64,000 bases of DNA from Pelagovum pacificum. GTDB taxonomy: Bacteria; Pseudomonadota; Alphaproteobacteria; Rhodobacterales; Rhodobacteraceae. The position numbers and the translations under genes were made by a program. The notes below the pieces were generated by a model that saw nothing but the letters and a program-made list of their open reading frames with translations, was not told the DNA's origin and made no database searches. This document shows positions 56,524 to 64,000 of this stretch, piece after piece. The stretch covers positions 2,108,001-2,172,000 of the forward strand of contig NZ_CP065915.1 in the NCBI RefSeq assembly GCF_016134045.1, in the 5' to 3' direction. Within the stretch, counting starts at the first letter, position 1. Every line of letters starts with the position of its first letter.

Positions 56524-57318
56524 TCACATCAGATGTTCGACCTCCGGCGCGGCTACGAAGCGCCATTTGCGCAAGGGGCCGGCCATCACGTTGAGGTAGT
56601 ACATCTCGAACCCGTGCGGGGCGCCGCAGGGGTGGTGACCGCGGGGGACGCAGACGACGTCGCCGTCGTGGACGGCCATCGTCTCGTTCAGTTGCAGATC
56701 GTCGGTGTAGACGCGCTGGATGCCGAAGCCGGTCGCGGGGTTGAGGCGGTGGTAATAGGTTTCCTCGAGGTAGGTGATCCGGGGGAAATCGTCCTCGTCG
56801 TGGCGGTGGCTCGGGTAGGAGGACCAGTGGCCGGCGGGGGTGAAGACCTCCGTCACCAGCAGGCTGTCGCAATAATCCTCGTTCTCCATCGCGATGTTGT
56901 TGATGTGGCGCGTGTTGGTGCCTTCCCCGCGCGGGGTAAGCGTGATGCCGTCGGGGCCGATACGCCGCGCCGCATGGCCGCCCTTGCCAGGGGCGGAGCA
57001 GACCGCGACGACGCAGTCGGTCGTCGCTTCGAGCGACCAGTCAGTGCCATCCGGCAGGTAGAGGCAATGCGGCGGCGACTTCTCGAACACATTCATCCGG
57101 TCGCCGAGTTCGCCCCAGTCCTGTCCGGCGCCCGAGATCGTCGCTTTGCCCTCCACCATCACGAGGATCACTTCCCGGTCGCCCGTCGCCTCGGACGCCG
57201 TCTCGCCCGCGCGCAGGCGGTAGAGGGAGAAGCCGACGTAGCGCCAGCCAGCGGACGCGGGCGTGATCTCATGCACCTTGCCGTGGGTGCCGAAAGGGCG
57301 GTGAAGAAGGTCGGGCAT
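56524..57318 (-). CDS. iolB: 5-deoxy-glucuronate isomerase IolB
   Basis: This 264-residue cupin enzyme converts 5-deoxy-D-glucuronate to 5-dehydro-2-deoxy-D-gluconate in inositol breakdown. Landmarks are PSHRHDEDDFPRITYLEETYYH with the metal-binding histidines and glutamate, and GDVVCVPRGHHPCGAPHGFEMYYLN (both read in parts). The N-terminus MPDLLHRPFGTHGKVHEITPASAGW is typical. It is the last gene of the iol operon and starts 1 base after the small membrane protein gene. Confidence 0.94.
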   Translation of the reverse strand: MPDLLHRPFGTHGKVHEITPASAGWRYVGFSLYRLRAGETASEATGDREVILVMVEGKATISGAGQDWGELGDRMNVFEKSPPHCLYLPDGTDWSLEATTDCVVAVCSAPGKGGHAARRIGPDGITLTPRGEGTNTRHINNIAMENEDYCDSLLVTEVFTPAGHWSSYPSHRHDEDDFPRITYLEETYYHRLNPATGFGIQRVYTDDLQLNETMAVHDGDVVCVPRGHHPCGAPHGFEMYYLNVMAGPLRKWRFVAAPEVEHLM

Positions 57319-57319
57319 G

Positions 57320-57535
57320 TCAGTCCTCGGGCTTGTCGGTGTCGGTGCGCCCCGCCGCGTCCGGGTCGTAGGTGATGAACAAGCGCCAGCCGGCATAGAG
57401 GCAAATCGCACCGGAGAGCATGGCGAACAAGACGTTCCCGCCGATCGTCTCGATCACGGCCCAGCAGAAGGTGACGGCGACGATCGCGACACGGATCCAC
57501 AAGGGACGATAGAAGGGATCGTTGGTGTCCAGCAT
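57320..57535 (-). CDS. small two-segment membrane protein in the iol operon
   Basis: This 71-residue protein has two hydrophobic segments (about 14-32 and 34-53) after NDPFYRPLWIRV and ends in a charged tail (TYDPDAAGRTDTDKPED). It resembles small conserved DUF3329-like proteins, but only loosely. The ATG overlaps the iolE stop by one base and the iolB start follows after one base, so it is a true, tightly coupled member of the operon. Its function is unknown; a role in membrane association or in a transport step is possible. Confidence 0.7.
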   Translation of the reverse strand: MLDTNDPFYRPLWIRVAIVAVTFCWAVIETIGGNVLFAMLSGAICLYAGWRLFITYDPDAAGRTDTDKPED

Positions 57536-58431
57536 CAGATCAGGCCCACCTTGCCGGCGATCCGACGGAGCGTGTGCAGGCCCAGCGTCTGGTAGAGCAG
57601 CGGGTTGCGCATGGCCGGGTCCTGCTCCGCCTCGATCACGATCCAGCCGTCATACCCCGCCCCGGCCAGTATCGCGAGCAGCGGCTCGAAGTTGATCGCG
57701 CCGTCCTGGTCGCCGGGCACGGTGAAGGCGCCGGCGAGGACGCCGTCGAGGAACGACAGGCCCTCTGCGCGGACGCGGGCTGTGACGTCAGGGCGGATGT
57801 TCTTGGCGTGGACATGTGCGACGCGGCGAACGTGGCGGCGCAGCACCTCCTCCGGGTCGCCGCCGCCGAAGGCGCAGTGGCCGGAATCGAACAGCAGGTG
57901 CGTTGCCGGACCTGTCGCGGCCATGAAGGCGTCGATGTCCTCGGGCGATTCAACCACGGTGCCGACGTGGTGGTGGTAGGCGAGCGTGATCCCTTCGTCG
58001 GCGAGAAGAGCTGCGAAGGCCTCCATCTTCTCACCGAAGGCCGTCATCTCTTTGTCTGTCAGGCGCGGACGGTCGTTGGCGGCGACATCCGGGCTGCCAT
58101 GTACCGTGTTGGAGCATTCGCAGACGATGCAGACTCTGCTGTCATTCGCCTTGAGGCGGGCGAGGTGCGGCGCGACGGCCGCGAATTCCTCTTGCACGCT
58201 GCGGGTCAGAAGCTCGGTCGAGTACCAGCCGGAGACGAAGACCAGCCCGTGGCCGCCCAGAAGCTCCTTCAGCTCTTCTGGGTCGGCGGGCCAGCGGTGG
58301 CCGTTCTCGATCCCGTCGAAACCGATCAGCTCTCCGGCTTCGTGCAGGATGCGCTCGGCCGGGATGTCCGCCCCGATGGACGTGTCGTCGTCGTTTGCCC
58401 AGGCGATAGGGTTGGTGCCGAACCGGATCAT
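57535..58431 (-). CDS. iolE: myo-inosose-2 dehydratase IolE
   Basis: This 298-residue TIM-barrel enzyme removes water from scyllo-inosose to give 3D-trihydroxycyclohexane-1,2-dione. It has the xylose isomerase-like layout: FGTNPIAWANDDD at the start, LAYHHHVGTVVESPEDIDAF(M) with metal-binding histidine and glutamate, LLFDSGHCAFGGGDP and VIEAEQDPAMRNP. The first motif is almost invariant in IolE. It starts 6 bases after the iolD stop. Confidence 0.95.
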   Translation of the reverse strand: MIRFGTNPIAWANDDDTSIGADIPAERILHEAGELIGFDGIENGHRWPADPEELKELLGGHGLVFVSGWYSTELLTRSVQEEFAAVAPHLARLKANDSRVCIVCECSNTVHGSPDVAANDRPRLTDKEMTAFGEKMEAFAALLADEGITLAYHHHVGTVVESPEDIDAFMAATGPATHLLFDSGHCAFGGGDPEEVLRRHVRRVAHVHAKNIRPDVTARVRAEGLSFLDGVLAGAFTVPGDQDGAINFEPLLAILAGAGYDGWIVIEAEQDPAMRNPLLYQTLGLHTLRRIAGKVGLI

Positions 58432-58437
58432 GTGGCC

Positions 58438-60264
58438 TCAGTCGAATGTACGTTGCAGGAGCATGTTCTTCTCGTAGTCGGCGCGCGCGGCGTCCAGCCG
58501 CTCCGGCCCGCCGACCTCTGGCACGGCGACGTCCCACCAGTGGCCCCCTGCCCCGGTGCCGGAGGTCGCCTCGGTGTCGATGACGATGACCGACGGGATG
58601 TCCCGCCCACGGGCCTCTGCGATCCTGGCCTCAAGCTCGGCGATGGTGGCGGCCTTCTCGGCGTGGGCGCCCATGGCGGCGGCGTGGGCGACGAAGTCGA
58701 TCTCGGGCTGCGCCTCGACGTTGCTGTCGACATACATGTTGTTGAACTCGGCACCGCCGCGTTCCTGCTGGAGCCGGTTGATGCAACCATAGCCCCGATT
58801 GTCGGTCAGCACGACGGTGAAGGGCACACGGCGCATCACGGCAGTGGCGAGTTCGGAGTTCGCCATCATGTAGGACCCGTCCCCGACGAAGCAGATCACC
58901 TCTTTCTCGGGCGCGGCCAGCTTGATGCCCATCGCGCCGGCGATCTCGTAGCCCATGCAGGAATAGCCGTATTCCATGTGGTAGCCGCCCTTGGCTGCTT
59001 GCCAAAGCACCTGCAGCGCGCCAGGCATCGTGCCGGCGGCGCACATCGCGATGCTGTCCCCGGTCGCGACCCGCTGCACGGCGCCGATCACCTGCGCGTC
59101 GGTCGGCAGGCCGTCGTGGTTCGGTGCGGCGGTCACCGTCCGCACCGTTTCGTGCCAGTCAGTCCGGGCCTCGGCTTTCTGCCAGCCGAAGGTCAGCTCG
59201 CCGAGCTGCGCGCCGATCTTCTCGAGCGTCGTGCGCGCGTCGCCGACGCAGGCGATCGCGCCATGCTTGGTCGCGTCGTAGCCGTGGAGGTTGATCGAAA
59301 CGAGTTTCCGGTCGCCGCCGAACAGGGTCCACGAGCCGGTAGTGAAATCCTGAAAGCGCGTACCGACGCCGATGATGAGGTCGGCCTCTGCCGCGAGCGC
59401 GTTGCCGCAGGCCGATCCCGTCACGCCGGGCGAGCCGAAGTTGCGCGCGTCTTCCCAGCTGAGGCCGCCCTTGCCGGCCTGCGTCTCCACGAAGGGGATG
59501 TCGTGCGCCTCTGCGAAGGCGGCGAGCGTGTCCTCCGCGCCGGAATAGAGCACGCCACCGCCCGAGACTATCAATGGACGCTTGGCGGCGCGGAGCGCGG
59601 CGACCACGTCCGCGACTTCGCGCGGGTCGGGTTCGGGTCGGCGGATGCGCCAGACCTTCGGCTCGAAGAAGGACTCCGGGTAATCGTAGGCCTCCGCCTG
59701 CACGTCTTGGCAGAAGGCAAGGCAGACGGGCCCGCAGTTCGCCGGGTCCGTCATCACCGAAAGCGCGCGCGGCAAGCAGGTCAGCAGATGCTCCGGGCGG
59801 GTGATCCGGTCGAAGTAGCGCACCACCGGGCGGAATGCGTCATTCGCGCTGACCGTGCCGTCATCGAAGTCTTCGACCTGCTGGAGCACCGGATCAGGAC
59901 GGCGATTGGCAAAGACATCGCCACAAACCATGAGTAGCGGCAGGCGGTTCACATGCGCGAGCGCGGCGGCCGTCACCATATTGGTGGAGCCCGGCCCGAT
60001 GGAGGTCGTCACCGCCTGAGCGCGGCGGCGTTTCTTCGTCTTCGCATAGGCGATCGCGGCGTGGGCCATCGTCTGCTCGTTCTGGCCGCGCCACGTGGGG
60101 AGATCGTCACGGTAGCGGTGCAGCGCCTCCCCTACCCCGGCGACGTTGCCGTGTCCGAAGATCGCCCACATCCCCTCGATGAAGCGCTCGCCCTCCTCGG
60201 TCATCTGGACCGAGAGCCATTTCACCATCGCCTGTGCGGCAGTCAGCCGGATCGTCTGCGTCAT
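58438..60264 (-). CDS. iolD: 3D-trihydroxycyclohexane-1,2-dione hydrolase IolD
   Basis: This 608-residue thiamine diphosphate enzyme opens the ring of the dione to 5-deoxy-glucuronate. The cofactor motif GDGSYMMANSELATAV with the following N lies near residue 460, the N-terminal ThDP domain has the activating glutamate region, and VCGDVFANRRPDPVLQQVEDF and TSIGPGSTNMVTAAALAHVN (in parts) are typical of IolD. It starts 12 bases after the iolC stop in the same operon. Confidence 0.95.
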   Translation of the reverse strand: MTQTIRLTAAQAMVKWLSVQMTEEGERFIEGMWAIFGHGNVAGVGEALHRYRDDLPTWRGQNEQTMAHAAIAYAKTKKRRRAQAVTTSIGPGSTNMVTAAALAHVNRLPLLMVCGDVFANRRPDPVLQQVEDFDDGTVSANDAFRPVVRYFDRITRPEHLLTCLPRALSVMTDPANCGPVCLAFCQDVQAEAYDYPESFFEPKVWRIRRPEPDPREVADVVAALRAAKRPLIVSGGGVLYSGAEDTLAAFAEAHDIPFVETQAGKGGLSWEDARNFGSPGVTGSACGNALAAEADLIIGVGTRFQDFTTGSWTLFGGDRKLVSINLHGYDATKHGAIACVGDARTTLEKIGAQLGELTFGWQKAEARTDWHETVRTVTAAPNHDGLPTDAQVIGAVQRVATGDSIAMCAAGTMPGALQVLWQAAKGGYHMEYGYSCMGYEIAGAMGIKLAAPEKEVICFVGDGSYMMANSELATAVMRRVPFTVVLTDNRGYGCINRLQQERGGAEFNNMYVDSNVEAQPEIDFVAHAAAMGAHAEKAATIAELEARIAEARGRDIPSVIVIDTEATSGTGAGGHWWDVAVPEVGGPERLDAARADYEKNMLLQRTFD

Positions 60265-60276
60265 GTTCCCTCTCCC

Positions 60277-62187
60277 TCAGTCGGCGCGGCGGCGCGCGGC
60301 ATCGCGTGCCTCGTCCCAGATGTCGCAGAGCCGCGCGAAACGCGCCGACATCTGCGCGACGGCCTCCTCATCCGTCATTTCATCAGCCATCCAGGCGCGC
60401 GCGGCGTCGCCGAAAATCGTGCGCCCCACGGCAAAGCCCTTCACGAGAGGCTGCCGCGCCGCAAGGGCAAAACTCTCCGCCAGCTCCGCTTCCGGCGCGT
60501 CGAGGCCGAGAACGACGATACCACGGGTACGGGGATCGTTCCGCTCGATCGCTTCGACAGCCTTGTGCCACGCATCTTCGGTGCGGAACGGCTCCAGCTT
60601 CCACCAGTCGGGATAGATGCCGGCGTCGTAGAATTGCTGGATCAGCGTCGCGGTCGTGGCTTCGTCGACCGGTCCGACCTTGGACGGAATGACTTCCAGC
60701 AGGAATTCCAGCGCGTTGCGCCGCGCCGCGGTGAAGAGGCGCCGCGCCGTCGCCTCCTGCGCGGCACGGGTCTCGGCGTCGTCGTCGGGATGGCAGAAGA
60801 CCAGCAGCTTCACCACGTTCTCACGCGGCCATTCATAGAGGCCACCGCAATCGGGGCCGAGCTCCGGCTCCAGCTCGAGCGGCCGGGATCCGGGCCATTC
60901 GGTCGGCCGGCCGACCCACAGACCGCTGCCGGAGGCGCGGTGAAGCGCCGCCTTGCCGATCCGGTTGTCGCAGAGGATGCCATAGCCCGCCCGACCATCC
61001 TGCACCCGCAGCGCGGCGTCGAGGCAGAGCTGCTTGAACGCGCCGCCCTTTTCCGGGCTGTAACCGGTCATCTCTTCCAGTTGCAGGCGGTGGTCGAATG
61101 CAAAGGTCCGCAGCGTCGACCAGTCGCCGCGCCGGTTGGTGGCCCAGTGGACCTGTTCGAGCTCGGTGTCGTTGCGCAGGTCGGGGCGGACGATCCCGCG
61201 CTCGAGGAAGAACTGCAGCTCCTCCCAACTCGGGTAGGCGGGCGTGCAGCCGTGCCGCGAGACGGCGAAGGCGCCGCAGGCGTTGGCGTATTTCAGAGTG
61301 GTCGGCCAGTCCTCTCCGTCGAGCCAGCCTTTCAGCAGCCCCGACATGAAGCCGTCACCGGCGCCGAGGACGTTGAAAACTTCGATCGGGAAACCCGGCC
61401 CGGTCTGGCCCGCATCGAGGTCGCCGGGGATCTCGCCCTCGAACGCCGATGCGCCCATCGGTCCGCGCTTGCAGACCAGCGTCGCGTCGGAGACCGCCCT
61501 CACGGCGCGCAACGCCTCGAGCGTGTCGGTGGAGCCGCCGGCGATGTGGAACTCCTCCTCCGTGCCAACGATCAGGTCGAAGTAATGCAGCGATTCCTGC
61601 AACTTCGCCGTGACCTTGGCACTCTCGACAAAACGGCTTTCACCGTCGCCATGTCCCGCCACGCCCCAGAGGTTCGGACGATAGTCGATGTCGAGCGCAG
61701 TCCTCAGTCCCGCCGCGCGCGCGATCTTCAGCGCCTTCAGCACCGCCGCCTCGGTTCTTGGATTGCTGAGGTGAGTGCCCGTGGCGACGACCGAGCGGGC
61801 GGAGGTCAGGAAGCTCTCGTCCACGTCGTCTTCGCAGAGCGCCATGTCGGCGCAGTTCTCGCGGTAGAAGATCAGCGGGAACTGGTCCTCGTCTCGGATG
61901 CCGAGCAGAACCAGCGCGGTCAGCCGCTCCGGGTCGGTGACGACGCCCGAGACGTCGACGCCGTGGCGCTCCAGCTCCTCGCGGATGAAACGACCCATGT
62001 GCTCGTCCCCGACGCGGGTCAGGACGGCGGACTTCAGGCCAAGACGGGCGGTGCCGCAGGCCATGTTGGTCGGGCTGCCGCCGATATACTTCTGGAAAGA
62101 GCCCATGTCCTCGAGCCGGCCACCGACCTGCGCCCCGTAGAGATCGACGCTTGACCGTCCGATCGTGATGACATCCAGCCTCGTCAT
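60277..62187 (-). CDS. iolC: 5-dehydro-2-deoxygluconokinase IolC fused to DUF2090
   Basis: This 636-residue protein has two domains. Residues 1-330 are a PfkB-type sugar kinase that phosphorylates 5-dehydro-2-deoxygluconate: IGRSSVDLYGAQVGG and YIGGSPTNMACGTARLGL at the start, and the catalytic NVLGAGDGFMSGLLKGWL near residue 290. Residues 330-636 are a DUF2090 domain related to class I aldolases, thought to cleave the phosphorylated product, so it may replace IolJ. AGGAGG lies 8 bases before the ATG. It is the first gene of the iol operon; no dehydrogenase (iolG) or mmsA is present in the window. Confidence 0.94.
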   Translation of the reverse strand: MTRLDVITIGRSSVDLYGAQVGGRLEDMGSFQKYIGGSPTNMACGTARLGLKSAVLTRVGDEHMGRFIREELERHGVDVSGVVTDPERLTALVLLGIRDEDQFPLIFYRENCADMALCEDDVDESFLTSARSVVATGTHLSNPRTEAAVLKALKIARAAGLRTALDIDYRPNLWGVAGHGDGESRFVESAKVTAKLQESLHYFDLIVGTEEEFHIAGGSTDTLEALRAVRAVSDATLVCKRGPMGASAFEGEIPGDLDAGQTGPGFPIEVFNVLGAGDGFMSGLLKGWLDGEDWPTTLKYANACGAFAVSRHGCTPAYPSWEELQFFLERGIVRPDLRNDTELEQVHWATNRRGDWSTLRTFAFDHRLQLEEMTGYSPEKGGAFKQLCLDAALRVQDGRAGYGILCDNRIGKAALHRASGSGLWVGRPTEWPGSRPLELEPELGPDCGGLYEWPRENVVKLLVFCHPDDDAETRAAQEATARRLFTAARRNALEFLLEVIPSKVGPVDEATTATLIQQFYDAGIYPDWWKLEPFRTEDAWHKAVEAIERNDPRTRGIVVLGLDAPEAELAESFALAARQPLVKGFAVGRTIFGDAARAWMADEMTDEEAVAQMSARFARLCDIWDEARDAARRRAD

Positions 62188-62321
62188 CTAGCCACCTCCT
62201 CCGCGACCTCCGACAGCGCAGCGCCGCCCTGCCCCGTGCACAGCGTCGGTGTTTCGCGGATCGCGGCCGGGTTCAATGGGATTTCGCCCCGACGCCCGCC
62301 CGGGCCGGGTGGCCGGCGCTG

Positions 62322-63380
62322 TCAGTTGCCCCAGACGCGCGCCAGCATGGACCGCCAGTTGCGCCAGCAGATACGCTCGATCAGGTCCTCCGAATAGCCC
62401 GCCTCCCGCAGCGCAGCGGGCAGCGCCTGCAACCGCGCGGCGGAGGCGATGTCGCCCGGCGGCACGCCGCCGTCATAGTCCGAGCCCAGCGCGACACCCT
62501 CTTCGCCGAGAAACGCGAGAAGATGGTCGAGGTGGCGCACCAGTTCCGCCAGGTCCAGCTGTAAGCCCCCGACCGCGCCGTCGGTACGAAGGAAGCCGAC
62601 GTGGAAGTTGAGCCCGACCAAGCCACCGCTGTCGGCGATCATGCGCAGTTGCTCGTCCGTCAGGTTGCGCGGCGAGGGGCAGATCTCGTGAACCGCGCTG
62701 TGCGTCGCGACCAGAGGCAGACGGGAAAGCTTCGCCACGTCGCGCACCCCGGCCGCGTTGAGGTGGGAGAGATCGAAGATCATGCCGCGTTCGTCCATGG
62801 CGGCGAGCAGTTGCTTACCCGCATCCGACAGGCCACCACCGACATCCGGGTCACCGGGGAACGCGAAGGGCACACCCTCGGCGAAGGCGTTCGGACGGCT
62901 CCAGACCGGTCCGATGGAGCGCACGCCGAGGTCGCACCAGCGGTCGAAGTCCGACAGGTCCGGCGACAGCGCCTCCGCCCCTTCGATATGAAGCACCATG
63001 GCGAGCTGATCCTGTGACTCGGCCGCCGCAAGATCCGCGGCGGTCGTGCATTTGCGGACCCGCCCCGATGATCGCGCGACGAGGTCGTCGGCAAGAGCGA
63101 TCATCTCTTCCATCCACGGCGTCGCCTCGTCCCGCGTGATCGGCGGGAAGGCCGGCATGGAGCTGAGGCCGCCGGAGACGTCGAACTTGCCCGAGTTCGG
63201 CGCGAAGAGCGCGAACATGCCTCCGCGCAGGCCGCCCTCCTCCGCTTTCGGGAGGTCGACTTGCAGGCTGGCGTCGCCGGTCACGAAGTCGATCGGCTCT
63301 CCGGCCCGCGCGGCGGAGGCCAGTCGGAGAAGCGCATCGTTGTGGCCGTCGAACACGGGGGTCAGATCTGTGGTCGTCAT
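62322..63380 (-). CDS. membrane dipeptidase-like M19 family peptidase
   Basis: This 352-residue zinc dipeptidase of the renal dipeptidase family cleaves dipeptides, in some cases with D-residues. Metal-binding sites are visible: DGHND (His and Asp) at residues 9-13, HIEGAE for the bridging glutamate, and the histidines in THSAVHEI. ALGSDYDGG near the end is also typical. The ATG at 63378-63380 gives this start; the open frame of 112 codons further upstream covers the divergent gene. No signal peptide is visible. It lies upstream of the iol genes, 134 bases apart. Confidence 0.88.
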   Translation of the reverse strand: MTTTDLTPVFDGHNDALLRLASAARAGEPIDFVTGDASLQVDLPKAEEGGLRGGMFALFAPNSGKFDVSGGLSSMPAFPPITRDEATPWMEEMIALADDLVARSSGRVRKCTTAADLAAAESQDQLAMVLHIEGAEALSPDLSDFDRWCDLGVRSIGPVWSRPNAFAEGVPFAFPGDPDVGGGLSDAGKQLLAAMDERGMIFDLSHLNAAGVRDVAKLSRLPLVATHSAVHEICPSPRNLTDEQLRMIADSGGLVGLNFHVGFLRTDGAVGGLQLDLAELVRHLDHLLAFLGEEGVALGSDYDGGVPPGDIASAARLQALPAALREAGYSEDLIERICWRNWRSMLARVWGN

Positions 63381-63510
63381 CAGGGGTACGTCCGTAAGGA
63401 AGTCCCCCGATCGTTGGTACGCCACCACGACGGGGTCCATGCCTGCCGCGCCTTGCGCGCTTGTCGGCGTGGCCTGCGCCCATATGTTCAGCAGGACGGA
63501 CCCGAGGCCA

Positions 63511-63936
63511 ATGCCCATGCGCGACGACACCATCGTGATCTTCGACACGGACTGCGTGCTCTGCTCCGGCGCGGTCGGCTTCCTGCTTCGGCACGAGGCC
63601 GATACGACCATCCGCTTCGCCTCCAGCCGGACGGAGACCGGCGCGCGACTGGCCGAGGCGCACGGGTTGAGCGCGGCGGACCTCGACCTCACCTTCCTCA
63701 TGATCCGGGACGACAACGCTCTGACCCGGTCGGACGCGGCGCTGTGCCTTGCTGGCCACCTACGGCGCCCGTGGCGCTGGCTGCGAGTTTTGCGCGTCGT
63801 GCCGCGCCCGCTGCGGGACGCGATCTATGGGGTGATCGCGCGCAACAGGCTTCGGTGGTTCGGTCAGCGGGACAGCTGTTTCCTGCCGCCTCCGGCGCAG
63901 GCGCACCGCTTCCTCGACCGGCCGGGGCGGCTGTAA
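63511..63936 (+). CDS. DCC family thiol-disulfide oxidoreductase (DUF393)
   Basis: This 141-residue protein has the DUF393/YuxK pattern: IVIFDTDCVLCSGAVGFLLRHE with the CxxC pair Cys15-Cys18, then FASSRTETGARLAE and LGR-type helices ending in WLRVLRVVPRPLRDAIYGVIARNR. The fold is thioredoxin-like, with the cysteine pair likely redox active; biological roles are largely unknown. Two ATG codons (63511 and 63517) are possible starts. It is divergent from the dipeptidase gene. Confidence 0.85.
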   Translation: MPMRDDTIVIFDTDCVLCSGAVGFLLRHEADTTIRFASSRTETGARLAEAHGLSAADLDLTFLMIRDDNALTRSDAALCLAGHLRRPWRWLRVLRVVPRPLRDAIYGVIARNRLRWFGQRDSCFLPPPAQAHRFLDRPGRL

Positions 63937-63966
63937 CATCCGTCACAAGCGGTTGGGTGCATGGAA

Positions 63967-64000
63967 ATGTCCGCACAAAGCCGCGTCTGGCTCGTTAGTG
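63967..64000 (+). CDS. possible 5' end of a further gene
   Basis: An ATG at 63967 (another at 63961) opens a frame reading MSAQSRVWLVS to the window edge. This resembles the N-terminal strand of short-chain dehydrogenases (xxxVWLVTG), but only 11 codons are visible, so the identity is a guess. Confidence 0.3.
   Translation, partial: MSAQSRVWLVS

Overview
The window is a piece of chromosome from a GC-rich alphaproteobacterium, most likely a member of the Roseobacter group/Rhodobacteraceae. The main evidence is a complete-looking, collinear gene transfer agent (GTA) structural cluster of the Rhodobacter capsulatus type. The fabD/fabG/acpP/fabF/mltG neighbourhood, a multimeric sarcosine oxidase operon, inositol catabolism genes and many small translationally coupled operons fit the same assignment. 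I found no tRNA, rRNA, CRISPR array or intact insertion sequence.

Region 1 (1-10.85 kb, minus strand) is the GTA cluster, read from right to left. It encodes small terminase, large terminase, portal, a small membrane protein, protease, capsid, connectors, tail tube, tail chaperones, tape measure, distal tail, hub, NlpC/P60 peptidase, and the 5' part of the large tip protein gp15, which runs off the window edge. Most genes overlap by 1-8 bases. The two largest gaps (after the terminase and after the capsid gene) both contain strong hairpins. A near-consensus promoter lies upstream of gp1. Region 2 (10.9-17.9 kb) holds mltG and the fatty acid synthesis genes fabF, acpP, fabG and fabD on the minus strand, broken up by a ureohydrolase gene and by a plus-strand DUF2726 gene. 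Region 3 (18-19.5 kb) is the ribosomal operon rpsF-rpsR-rplI with promoter and terminator.

Region 4 (19.6-25.8 kb) holds an overlapping GNAT/JmjC-like gene pair of unknown purpose, a Tat-exported cyclic nucleotide phosphodiesterase/5'-nucleotidase, a methyltransferase, a small secreted protein and an iron-type superoxide dismutase. Region 5 (26-30.4 kb) is a carbohydrate decoration cluster of three related glycosyltransferases and one sulfotransferase. Region 6 (30.4-36.2 kb) is the sarcosine oxidase locus soxB...soxD-soxA-soxG. It is split by an acidic, repeat-rich membrane protein gene that carries its own terminator. Region 7 (36.3-40.5 kb) has housekeeping genes: ccmI, ruvX, a DUF1289 protein, a TauE/SafE permease, a glycine-zipper mini-protein and a tRNA-dihydrouridine synthase.

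Region 8 (40.5-47.6 kb) is accessory. It contains a reductase gene fragment, two LysR modules each divergent from an NAD(P)-dependent reductase, an MFS transporter and a CPBP membrane protease. Region 9 (47.6-56.2 kb) contains three tandem paralogous S33-type alpha/beta hydrolases of about 650 residues with a small lipoprotein gene between them, then a LprI/MliC-type lysozyme inhibitor and an AraC regulator. Region 10 (56.5-63.9 kb) is the inositol operon iolC-iolD-iolE-(small membrane protein)-iolB, followed by a membrane-type dipeptidase gene and a DCC-family thiol protein. The strongest candidates for undescribed biology are the GNAT/JmjC pair, the triplicated hydrolases, the glycosyltransferase/sulfotransferase cluster and the acidic repeat protein inserted in the sox locus.
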